Source: Anaerolineales bacterium (GTDB taxonomy: Bacteria > Chloroflexota > Anaerolineae > Anaerolineales > Villigracilaceae). From it: 33,782 bases of DNA. Where the stretch lies: positions 1-33,782 of the forward strand of contig JANWWK010000044.1 in NCBI GenBank assembly GCA_025056175.1, given 5' to 3'. Below the pieces are notes generated by a model. The model made no database searches, was not told the DNA's origin, and saw only the letters and a list, made by a program, of their open reading frames with translations. The translations under genes and the position numbers were made by a program. Shown here in pieces: positions 24,539 to 32,004 of this stretch. Position 1 is the first letter of the stretch; every line of letters starts with the position of its first letter.

Positions 24539-25894
24539 TTATTTGATTTCCTGTGCAGCAGAAGCCTCAATGGCCTGCATAGCCTCTTCAGGCGTCATCG
24601 TACCGGCAAACACAGCCTGAATGCTATCGTTGACCACCGAACCAACCGCCGGAGGCAAAGCCTGGTCGTAGTACAACTGGAAATACTGGGCTTTCGAGAG
24701 CGTCTGTTGTAAGGTAATCATCAACGGGTCCGAAAGACCGGCTTCGCCGCCCTTGACCACCGGAATAGCAACGTTGATTTGGGCCAGCTGAACCTGCGAC
24801 TCAGCGCGAGTGAGATACTTCAGGAAATCAATCGCTTCGGGGGGCGCATTTTTGCCGACGGCAAAGCCGTTGCCACCGCCAAAAGCATCGTTCGGGTCAC
24901 CCTTGCCGCCGGGAACCGCCGGGAAGGGGAAGAAGCCGAGCTTATCCCCCAGGCCCTGCTTGTTTTCGCTGTTATCGCGCTGCACGGCAGGCGCCCACTG
25001 GCCCATCAGTTCCATCGCGGCTTTGCCATTGCCCATCAGGGTCGCCTGGTCACCATAGGTTGCGCCCAGATAACCCTCCTGGAACGGCTCGAGGGCTTTG
25101 AGCTCGAGCAGTTTGTTGGCAGCCTCAACGAAGCAGGGGTCGGTAAAGGAGCCGGTGCGCGAAGCGGCCTTGCGGAATCCCTCGGCACCGCAGATGCGGG
25201 TGGCCAGGTAACCAAACCAGAAGTGACCGGGCCACTTATCGCCTTCTCCCAGCGCAATGGGGGTAATGCCAGCGGCCTTGAGCGCCTTGACGGCGTCGAG
25301 CAATTCGGGCCAGGTAGTGGGCGGAGTGGTGATTCCAGCCTGAGCAAAGAGTTCCTTGTTGTACCAGAAGCCCACCATGCCCATATCCCACGGCACGCCA
25401 TAGTTCTTTCCATCTAAGGCATACACACCAAGCGCACCGGGAGAGAACGTGTTGCGCCATGCGCCGCCATCGGCATCCAGGTCAGCAGTGATGTCTTTGA
25501 GCAGACCGGCGCGGGCATATTCGTTCATCACGCCGCCGCCCCAGCTCTGGAAGATGTCGGGCGGGTTACCCGATTGCATCACGGTCGTCAGTTTGGTCTT
25601 GAAGGCTTCGTTTTCGAGGACGGAAATTTCGATAGTCACGTTCGGATGTGCAGCCATGTATTCATCGGCCAGTTTTTGCCAGACGGCCTTGTGGTCTTCA
25701 GCGGTCGAAATATGCCACCAGGTAACCGTGACCTTTTTACCCTGCGAAGGGGACTCTCCGCCCGAAGCGGGCGCCCGCGGTGCAGTGGGCTGCTCCGCAG
25801 GGGCGGAAGGTGCCGCAGTGGGTGAGCCGCACGCGGCTAACGCAAAAGCCGCGATGAGAAGCAGGCTCAATACGGTAGAAATCTTGCGGGACAT
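24539..25894 (-). CDS. sugar ABC transporter substrate-binding lipoprotein
   Basis: This 451-residue extracytoplasmic family 1 binding protein has a signal peptide ending A-L-A-A-C with Cys22, and an Ala/Pro/Ser-rich linker to about residue 52. The mature domain begins V-T-V-T-W-W-H-I-S and contains P-P-D-I-F-Q-S-W-G-G-G and Y-G-V-P-W-D-M-G-M-V-G-F-W-Y-N-K-E-L-F, both typical of CUT1 sugar-binding proteins. Its genomic setting among GH43, GH8 and xylA genes points to xylooligosaccharides or xylose as ligand. AAGGAG lies about eight bases upstream of the ATG. The stop is followed by an attenuator hairpin. Confidence 0.93.
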   Translation of the reverse strand: MSRKISTVLSLLLIAAFALAACGSPTAAPSAPAEQPTAPRAPASGGESPSQGKKVTVTWWHISTAEDHKAVWQKLADEYMAAHPNVTIEISVLENEAFKTKLTTVMQSGNPPDIFQSWGGGVMNEYARAGLLKDITADLDADGGAWRNTFSPGALGVYALDGKNYGVPWDMGMVGFWYNKELFAQAGITTPPTTWPELLDAVKALKAAGITPIALGEGDKWPGHFWFGYLATRICGAEGFRKAASRTGSFTDPCFVEAANKLLELKALEPFQEGYLGATYGDQATLMGNGKAAMELMGQWAPAVQRDNSENKQGLGDKLGFFPFPAVPGGKGDPNDAFGGGNGFAVGKNAPPEAIDFLKYLTRAESQVQLAQINVAIPVVKGGEAGLSDPLMITLQQTLSKAQYFQLYYDQALPPAVGSVVNDSIQAVFAGTMTPEEAMQAIEASAAQEIK

Positions 25895-26002
25895 GTTCTT
25901 CTCCTTGTGAATTTCAGGGAAACGGAAGGGAACGAATGGTCAGGGCAGAGTTTGAGCGTATAATTGACGGGTATTGGGGTCCTCCTTTCGTGGGGATTCC
26001 AT

Positions 26003-26051
26003 ACAAGCAAAACAGGATTGGCGCGGCTGGACGGGCTAGCCAATCCTGTTT
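26003..26051 (-). terminator. terminator at the end of lacI
   Basis: Perfect 13-bp arms, AAACAGGATTGGC (26010-26022) and GCCAATCCTGTTT (26039-26051), overlap the end of lacI (stop at 26036-26038). On the minus strand the stem runs into a T-rich stretch (TTTTGCTTGT). No strong separate promoter was found between it and the binding-protein gene, so leaky read-through may matter. Confidence 0.75.
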
Positions 26052-27079
26052 CGATATGGCGCGGTAGATTGGCGCACAATCAACTCGGTGGGCAATTCAA
26101 TGCGTGAGGTGCGCTTGCCCGGCTCCTGGAGCATATCGAACAACATTTGTGTTGCCACCCGCCCCATCTGCTCCAGCGGCTGCTGGACGGTCGTCAGGGG
26201 GGGCAACAACACTGCCGACTGGGGGATGTTATCGAAGCCGATAATCGAAATATCATCAGGAACGCGCAAACCGCGATGTCGAACGGCATCCATCGCGCCC
26301 ATCGCCATCACATCGTTCGAAGCAAAAATGGCCGAGGGCGGCTCGGGCAGGTCGAGCAGCGCATTGGCGCCCTGCACGCCGGCATGTTGAAAGAAATCTC
26401 CTTCGTAAATCAGTTCGGGGCAAATGGGAAGATGATGAGCGCGCAGAGCGGCTTTGTAGCCTTCCAGACGGTCTTGAGCGCACCCCAAATCCATCGAACC
26501 GGTAATAAAGCCGATGCGGCGATGCCCCAACCCAATCAGATACTCCGTCGCGACAAAGGCTCCCTGCCAGTTGGTGGCACCGACTGCCGGACTGGTGGTA
26601 TCTATGCCCTGATGGTCAATTAACACATGGGGGAACTTACGCGCGCTCAGCACGCCCAGGTAATCCGCCGGGTTGCGCGGCAAAACGAGCAAAAGACCTT
26701 CCACCACGCCCTGCACGAGCGAAGCGACATAATTGGCCTCTTTGGCGGCGCGGCGATGGGTGGTGAAGAGCATCAGGTCGTAGCCGGCCTGGTCCAGTTC
26801 GCCGTCAATGCCGCGCATGATTTCTCCGATGTAGCCATTTCCCAGCTCGGGGACGAGGACCCCGATGACATGCGTTTGTCCGCGCGCCAGGCTTTGCGCC
26901 TGTCGGTTAATGACGTATCCCAAACGTTGAATGGCATCCATCACGCGGGCGCGGGTGGCCGGACGGACGTGCGGGTCGTTGTTGATGACCCGCGAGACTG
27001 TGCCATAAGAAACCCCCGACGCTTCGGCCACATCAAAAATGGTTACCTTGCCGGTCGTTTGCACATCATCGTTGGGCAT
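26036..27079 (-). CDS. LacI-family transcriptional regulator of the xylan-use locus
   Basis: This 347-residue repressor-type regulator has an N-terminal LacI helix-turn-helix (about residues 12-60) with V-T-I-F-D-V-A-E-A-S-G-V-S-Y-G-T-V-S-R-V-I-N and the hinge-forming region near L-A-R-G. A periplasmic-binding-protein-like sugar-sensing domain follows (about 65-340), including A-I-F-A-S-N-D-V-M-A-M-G. The ATG at 27079 is chosen over the one at 27091 because GGAGG lies five bases before it. It heads the sugar-use genes on the same strand. Three matching operators in its own promoter region indicate autoregulation. The inducer is probably a xylan-derived sugar. Confidence 0.92.
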   Translation of the reverse strand: MPNDDVQTTGKVTIFDVAEASGVSYGTVSRVINNDPHVRPATRARVMDAIQRLGYVINRQAQSLARGQTHVIGVLVPELGNGYIGEIMRGIDGELDQAGYDLMLFTTHRRAAKEANYVASLVQGVVEGLLLVLPRNPADYLGVLSARKFPHVLIDHQGIDTTSPAVGATNWQGAFVATEYLIGLGHRRIGFITGSMDLGCAQDRLEGYKAALRAHHLPICPELIYEGDFFQHAGVQGANALLDLPEPPSAIFASNDVMAMGAMDAVRHRGLRVPDDISIIGFDNIPQSAVLLPPLTTVQQPLEQMGRVATQMLFDMLQEPGKRTSRIELPTELIVRQSTAPYRNRIG

Positions 27080-27092
27080 TTCGGCCTCCATC

Positions 27093-27110
27093 TTTGTAAG
27101 CGATTACAAA
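27093..27110. promoter_or_regulatory. LacI-type operator O1
   Basis: TTTGTAAGCGATTACAAA is a near-perfect dyad centred on GCGA. It lies just upstream of the lacI start, within the predicted leader. Confidence 0.85.
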
Positions 27111-27127
27111 ACCTGGCAAAAACAATG

Positions 27128-27145
27128 TTTGTGACCGCTTACAAA
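27128..27145. promoter_or_regulatory. LacI-type operator O2 over the transcription start
   Basis: TTTGTGACCGCTTACAAA is the reverse-orientation copy of the same site with a two-base change. It covers the predicted start (about 27142) of the lacI promoter. Confidence 0.85.
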
Positions 27146-27148
27146 CAC

Positions 27149-27177
27149 ATAATAGCACCAAAAAACACAAAAGTCAA
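27149..27177 (-). promoter_or_regulatory. lacI promoter
   Basis: On the minus strand TTGACT (27172-27177) and TATTAT (27149-27154) are separated by exactly 17 bases. The promoter lies between operators O2 and O3. Confidence 0.82.
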
Positions 27178-27183
27178 GCACTT

Positions 27184-27201
27184 TTTGTAAGCGTTTACAA
27201 A
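27184..27201. promoter_or_regulatory. LacI-type operator O3 upstream of the -35 box
   Basis: TTTGTAAGCGTTTACAAA, extended by one more matching T/A on each side, lies just upstream of the -35 hexamer. Its centre is 56 bp from O2; O2 to O1 is 35 bp. Confidence 0.85.
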
Positions 27202-27245
27202 ACATCCTGAAACGCCCCCTTTGTGGGCGCAGGGAATAACCAACA

Positions 27246-27266
27246 GCGCGAAAAGCCTTCTCGCGC
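27246..27266 (-). terminator. possible weak terminator of the TPR gene
   Basis: GCGCGA and TCGCGC form a 6-bp GC-rich stem with a 9-base loop, 23 bases past the TPR stop. The T tail is poor (TGTTGGTTATT on the minus strand), so termination is uncertain. Confidence 0.35.
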
Positions 27267-27289
27267 CGGATAGAAAACACAGGTGCGTT

Positions 27290-28678
27290 TCACGGGGAAA
27301 AATAACGCGTCAGAATCTCTTGCGCCTGGCGGCCATAAGGACCAGCAGGGTCCAGACGGGTCACCTGCTCAAATTCCGTTCTGGCTTCCACAACCCGGCC
27401 GGTTTGCAAATACAACAACGCCAGATGAAAGCGCGGTGCAGGCAGGGCGGGGTCCAGGTCAAGCGCACGCTGATATAAGACACGCGCGGTTTCCGCTTCT
27501 CCGGTCAAGGCCAGCATGCGCCCCAACAGGTCTAACACGGCGGGGTTTTGCGGCGCAAGGGCATAGGCGCGCAAGGCGGCTTCCAGGCCGACCTCTTCCA
27601 GAAAGGCTTCATGCTCCAGGCAAAAAGCGGCCAGCGACATCCACACAGAAACATCTTGCGGCGCAATGCGCGTGGCGGCCTGGTAATGTTCGAGTGCGGC
27701 GGGCAAATCGCGCCGGGCAATGATGCGCGCCAGCGCCAGCCGCCAGGCCGGATTTTCCGGTTCCAATTGAGCCGCACGCAGATATTGAGATTCGGCTTGA
27801 GCGTAGTTCCCCTGCCGCTCGTAATACAACCCCGCCATTGCCTGAACCCCAGCAGACTGGGGATTCAACGCCAGGGCACGGTCATATAACGCTTCGATAA
27901 CGACAGGGTCGTCGGCTGCCATCTGGTAAAGGGCTTCGGCCTGCCAGGCCCAGGCTTCAGCATAGTTCGGGTTGAATTCGGCAGCCGCGCGAAAAGCGCG
28001 CAAAGCCAGCGGCCATTCGTCAGCGTTCGCCAGCGCACGGCCAACCAGCAGGGCGCGATAAGCAGGGTCTTCTTGCATCAGCGCCTGTTGCAGGGCGTTT
28101 CGGACGGTTTCTGCCGAAGGGTCGGTAAGCATGGAGAGGTGAGTCAAGGCCGTTTGCAGGTCTTCGGGCGCCAGTAACAGCGCCAGGCGGTAACGGGCCG
28201 AGGCACGCGCAGGGTCAAGTTCCAGCAGACGGGTGAGGGCGCGCACTTCCAGGGCGGCATCTTGCCGCTGCGCAGCGTATTCGGCCAGGCGGGCAAACAA
28301 TGCCGGGGATGCGAACCCGGTTTGCCATAATGGAAGCCAGGCCTGTGCGTAGGCGGCGTCCCAATCCCCCTGGCGGGCATAAATTTCTCCAAGCGCAAGC
28401 CACCCCGAAGGCGTCAGCGTCTCCGCCCGACGGGCTTCCAGCAAAAGCGCCAGAGCGCGTTTGTCTTCGCCGGCTTGCAGGGCAGATAACGCGGCCTGTT
28501 CGCGCAGGCCAGCCTCCCAAAACAGCAGATGCGCGGCTATTTCGTAGTGCCGGGAAGCACGCGCAGGAGCAGTCTGGCGCAGCGCTTCGGCCTGGAATCG
28601 GTTAAAATAGGCCAGGCCGACCGGCGGGAGGCCAATCAACAAGAGCAGGCTCAGCAGAATTGCGGCGTTTCGTTTCAC
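27290..28678 (-). CDS. tetratricopeptide-repeat protein
   Basis: This 462-residue protein uses a GTG start. It has a short N-terminal hydrophobic segment (about 5-24) that may be a membrane anchor or signal sequence. The rest is a chain of helical TPR units; several are clear, for example Y-A-E-A-W-A-W-Q-A-E-A-L-Y-Q, A-G-L-Y-Y-E-R-Q-G-N-Y-A-Q-A-E-S-Q-Y-L-R-A-A and A-R-V-L-Y-Q-R-A-L-D-L-D-P. The protein is probably a scaffold for protein-protein contacts at the outer face of the membrane. The partner is unknown. It is divergent from the histidine kinase operon, sharing a 65-base promoter region. No Shine-Dalgarno sequence precedes the GTG. Confidence 0.87.
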   Translation of the reverse strand: MKRNAAILLSLLLLIGLPPVGLAYFNRFQAEALRQTAPARASRHYEIAAHLLFWEAGLREQAALSALQAGEDKRALALLLEARRAETLTPSGWLALGEIYARQGDWDAAYAQAWLPLWQTGFASPALFARLAEYAAQRQDAALEVRALTRLLELDPARASARYRLALLLAPEDLQTALTHLSMLTDPSAETVRNALQQALMQEDPAYRALLVGRALANADEWPLALRAFRAAAEFNPNYAEAWAWQAEALYQMAADDPVVIEALYDRALALNPQSAGVQAMAGLYYERQGNYAQAESQYLRAAQLEPENPAWRLALARIIARRDLPAALEHYQAATRIAPQDVSVWMSLAAFCLEHEAFLEEVGLEAALRAYALAPQNPAVLDLLGRMLALTGEAETARVLYQRALDLDPALPAPRFHLALLYLQTGRVVEARTEFEQVTRLDPAGPYGRQAQEILTRYFSP

Positions 28679-28688
28679 GGTGGGTGTT

Positions 28689-28694
28689 ATTATA
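28689..28694 (-). promoter_or_regulatory. -10 box of the TPR gene
   Basis: On the minus strand this reads TATAAT, ending ten bases before the GTG at 28678. The predicted leader is only about 4 bases. Confidence 0.5.
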
Positions 28695-28723
28695 CGTCCA
28701 TCCCTTAAGTTTCTCGTGAGCCG

Positions 28724-28732
28724 TGCTATAAT
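28724..28732 (+). promoter_or_regulatory. extended -10 promoter of the kinase operon
   Basis: TGCTATAAT is a perfect extended -10. It ends eleven bases before the ATG at 28744, predicting a leader of about 5 bases. No good -35 is seen, as is usual with extended -10 promoters. Confidence 0.6.
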
Positions 28733-28743
28733 CTTAAGAAGCC

Positions 28744-31143
28744 ATGGAACTCATCAATCAACTCCTTACTTTTCTTGCCAATCCCCCGGGGAACTTCATC
28801 TACAACCTGGTCGTTCCGGCCATTCTGGCCGGGGCGCTACAAGGCGCAATCGGTCAATGGCGTGCGACGGGGTATCCGCAGTCGCAGCGCATGGTGTTGG
28901 GGTTGGGGTTGGCGCTGGCCGGGCAGGCGGTGTTGCTCCTGCTCGGCATTTTAATGTATCAGAACATTTTGCCGGGGCTGTCGGTTTTGCCGGTGTTAGA
29001 CCGGGCGGTCATCGTCTTCAGCATGGCATGGATTTTATGGGTATGGGCTTTCCCGGAGCCTTCGCGCCCGGCCGATGTAGTGATTGTGATTGCCAGCCTG
29101 GTTTTGCTGGGGGCGGCTGTGGTAGGCATCTTAGAGCGTTCGATGTCGCCGGTTGCACCGAATTCGTTCAATGCGTCATTGCAGGCGCTCCTGTGGAGCA
29201 TCGGTGGCCTGGTGGTGATGCTGCTGGGTGCGCTGGCGCTGCTCTTGCGCAGACCCCAAGGCTGGGCAACCGGCCTGGCCGTGGCGACGCTGGGGATACT
29301 CGGTTTTACGCTCGATTTATTTCTGACCCCCGCCCAGGGCGATTTTTCGGGCGTGATGCGCTTCTTGATGCTGGCCGGTTATCCGCTTTTGCTCACCCTG
29401 CCAATGCGCTTCCCCATGCCGGTCAACTTTCCCAAGACCCGCACCGTAGCGGCTTACCAGGAAAAGGTGAGCGAAGCGCGCAAACGCGAGGTCGAGACCG
29501 GCGAAACGCCCAGCCAACCCATCCGCGAACGACGCCGTTACAGCACTGACCCCAAAACCCTGCAATCTCTGCTTCTGCTGGCGGCAGAAACCGACCCGAA
29601 AAACATTAACCAGTATATCGCCCGCTCGGTGGCACAATCCATGCTATCAGATTTATGCTTTTTGCTGTATGTAGGCGAGGACAAGAGTTCAATTTACATC
29701 GCATCCGGATATGACCTGATACGCGAAGAAAGCCTGGAAGGCGGCCTGCTGAAAAAAGACGAAGTGCCGATGCTGGCCAACGCCATTTTGCGCGGGCGCG
29801 CTCTGCGGCTCCCGGCCAGCACAACTTCTTCGGATTTGAAAGGGCTGGGCGATATGCTGGGGCTTTCCAATGCCGGCAACCTGCTCAACGTGCCGATTAC
29901 GTCCGAAAAGGGCATCGTCGGCAGTTTTCTGTTGCTTTCACCTTACTCTAACCGCGTCTGGAGTGCAGACGACCAGACCTTCCTGGCAAATATCGCTTCC
30001 TCGTTCGTTTCCATCATCGAGCGCGGCAAACGGATTGACGAAATTCGCCTGGAACGGGAACGCGCCCGCCACGCCGCCGAAGAAGCACAGGCGCAGATGG
30101 CGCGCTTGCAGGCTGCCAATGCCGATTTGAACAACCAGATTGAAACGATGAAAAGCCAGGCCGAGCAAGCCGTGCGCTTGACGGTGGAACGCAATGAGAT
30201 GACCTCTAAACTGGCCGAACTGCAAGCAGAGAACGAGAAATTGCGCGCGCAGCTTGAGTCTCTCTCTGGCGGCACAACGCCGGTTGCCACCAACGAACAG
30301 CTGGAAAACGAACTACGCATGACCCTGCGCGAGATGGCGCGCCTGCAAAACGCTCTGGCCGAATCGAACATGCGCATTCTGGAACTGGAGAACAAAACCT
30401 CTCCCAGCGCCAGCCTGACCACCGAACAGGCCGAAGTGATTGCTTCCATCTCGCAGGAATTGCGCCAGCCCATGTCGTCCATCATCGGGTATGCCGACCT
30501 GTTGCTGGGCGAATCGGTCGGTATTTTAGGGGCACTTCAACGCAAGTTCATTGAACGCATCCGCGCTTCGACCGAGCGGATTGGCAGCCTGATTGACGAC
30601 CTGATTCAGATTAGCACGCTCGAAACGGGGTTGATGTCGCTCAAGCCAGAGCCGGTGGATTTAAACCTCATCATTGACAACGCCATGGCCTACACTTCCA
30701 GCCAGCTGCGCGAGAAAAACATCACCCTGCGGATTGACATTCCCGAAAATATGCCACCGCTTCATACCGACCGTGAGGCGTTGCAGCAAATTCTCATCCA
30801 TCTGCTGCAAAATGCCGGAGCGGCGTCGGCGGTCGAAGGTACGGTGACCCTGCGGGTGCGCACGCAGCGCAAAAACGGCAACGAGTATGCCCTGATTCAG
30901 GTCACTGATACCGGCGGGGGCATCCCCAAAGAAGACTTGCCGCGCGTGTTCTCCCGTCTCTACCGCGCCGATAACGTCCTGATTCAAGGTGTGGGCGATA
31001 CCGGCGTCGGCCTTTCCATTGCTAAAGCCCTGACCGAAGCGCAGGGGGGACAGATTTGGGTGGACACGGAAATGGGCGCAGGGTCTACCTTTAACGTCTT
31101 GTTGCCGTTCAAACAACCGGCAGATGACCACAAGGCAGGGTAA
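28744..31143 (+). CDS. membrane GAF histidine-kinase-like protein with Gln in place of the phospho-His
   Basis: This 799-residue protein has about seven membrane helices in residues 18-222, a GAF-like sensor domain at about 270-425, a long coiled coil at about 428-555, and a kinase core. The dimerisation helix reads S-I-S-Q-E-L-R-Q-P-M-S-S-I-I-G-Y, where the canonical motif is S-H-E-L-R-x-P, so the phospho-accepting His is Gln571. The ATPase domain looks intact: N-box with Asn690, G1 box D-T-G-G-G-I-P (722-728), F-box region and G2 box G-V-G-L-S-I-A-K (754-761). It may bind ATP without autophosphorylating on His, or may act as a scaffold. No response regulator gene is adjacent. The LysM gene begins 2 bases after its stop. 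Confidence 0.88.
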   Translation: MELINQLLTFLANPPGNFIYNLVVPAILAGALQGAIGQWRATGYPQSQRMVLGLGLALAGQAVLLLLGILMYQNILPGLSVLPVLDRAVIVFSMAWILWVWAFPEPSRPADVVIVIASLVLLGAAVVGILERSMSPVAPNSFNASLQALLWSIGGLVVMLLGALALLLRRPQGWATGLAVATLGILGFTLDLFLTPAQGDFSGVMRFLMLAGYPLLLTLPMRFPMPVNFPKTRTVAAYQEKVSEARKREVETGETPSQPIRERRRYSTDPKTLQSLLLLAAETDPKNINQYIARSVAQSMLSDLCFLLYVGEDKSSIYIASGYDLIREESLEGGLLKKDEVPMLANAILRGRALRLPASTTSSDLKGLGDMLGLSNAGNLLNVPITSEKGIVGSFLLLSPYSNRVWSADDQTFLANIASSFVSIIERGKRIDEIRLERERARHAAEEAQAQMARLQAANADLNNQIETMKSQAEQAVRLTVERNEMTSKLAELQAENEKLRAQLESLSGGTTPVATNEQLENELRMTLREMARLQNALAESNMRILELENKTSPSASLTTEQAEVIASISQELRQPMSSIIGYADLLLGESVGILGALQRKFIERIRASTERIGSLIDDLIQISTLETGLMSLKPEPVDLNLIIDNAMAYTSSQLREKNITLRIDIPENMPPLHTDREALQQILIHLLQNAGAASAVEGTVTLRVRTQRKNGNEYALIQVTDTGGGIPKEDLPRVFSRLYRADNVLIQGVGDTGVGLSIAKALTEAQGGQIWVDTEMGAGSTFNVLLPFKQPADDHKAG

Positions 31144-31145
31144 GC

Positions 31146-31961
31146 ATGGACTGGCTGCGACAGGCAGGCTCTGGGCTGTTGTTTGGGCTGGTGTGTGTTG
31201 CAATTGTCATCGGCGGATTTGCCCTTTCGATGGTGGAAGGAGGCATGGGGATGAGTCCGGCAGCAAGCGCCACCCTGCCTGTTTCGACCCCCGCCACGCG
31301 CATTGTTGCCCTTTCGCCGACCCTGCCGCCAGCGAGTTTCACCCAGGCGGCCAACCTGAGTACCGATACCCCGCTCCCCACGCCCACGCTCACATTTACC
31401 CCCCCGCCGCCGCCCACCAACTGTCCGCCGCCGCTCGGCTGGGTGGCCGTGGTGGTGCAACTCTACGACACCCTGCCCGGCCTGGCACAAACCTACAACA
31501 TCAGCATTGAAGCCCTGCGCCAGGCCAACTGCCTGGTGAGTGACCAGCTGGTGCCGGGTTCGTTCCTCTACGTCCCGCCCCTGCCCACCGCCACATCCAT
31601 CCCATGCGGCGCGCCGAGGGGATGGGTGAGTTATGTCGTTCAGCCGGGCGATACGCTCTTCTCGCTCAGCCAGCTATTCCGCGTGAGCGTGGCAGACCTG
31701 CAGCGCGCCAATTGTTTGGGGAATTCAACCTTCATTCAGGCCGGGAAGGTGCTGAAAGTGCCAAATGTGCCGACCAGCACCCCACGTTACTCGGCCACAC
31801 CCTCGGCAACGTTCATCGTGATTCGAGAGGAGACCGGCACTCCCACCGCAACCGCTACGCCGCTCGCTCCAACCACCGAACCCCCCTCACAGACTCCGGC
31901 GCTGCCCACCAGCACGCCATCGCCCTCCAACACACCACCGCCCCCAACGGCAACTCCCTGA
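31146..31961 (+). CDS. membrane-anchored double-LysM protein
   Basis: This 271-residue protein has one N-terminal membrane segment (about 9-30), a Ser/Thr/Pro-rich spacer (about 35-95) and two LysM domains at about 99-144 and 160-206. The second has the classical V-Q-P-G-D-T-L-F-S-L-S start, the first a diverged V-V-V-Q-L-Y-D-T-L. A second Pro/Thr-rich tail ends the protein. LysM domains bind N-acetylglucosamine-containing glycans such as peptidoglycan, so this is probably a cell-wall-binding anchor. No enzyme domain is present. It starts 2 bases after the kinase stop, so the two are translationally coupled. Confidence 0.9.
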   Translation: MDWLRQAGSGLLFGLVCVAIVIGGFALSMVEGGMGMSPAASATLPVSTPATRIVALSPTLPPASFTQAANLSTDTPLPTPTLTFTPPPPPTNCPPPLGWVAVVVQLYDTLPGLAQTYNISIEALRQANCLVSDQLVPGSFLYVPPLPTATSIPCGAPRGWVSYVVQPGDTLFSLSQLFRVSVADLQRANCLGNSTFIQAGKVLKVPNVPTSTPRYSATPSATFIVIREETGTPTATATPLAPTTEPPSQTPALPTSTPSPSNTPPPPTATP

Positions 31962-32004
31962 AGGCCAGAACAAAGCGCCCGGCCCGTTGCCGTTTCATTT
32001 TCGT

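Noticed and set aside
25895-26009. A LacI operator or sigma-70 promoter upstream of the binding-protein gene.
   Set aside because: No TTTGTAAGCG-like site was found, and the nearest -10-like sequence (TATACG on the minus strand) has no matching -35.
31987-32004. TTG start for the LCP lipoprotein.
   Set aside because: The ATG at 32005 gives a normal lipoprotein signal peptide, and the TTG has no ribosome binding site.
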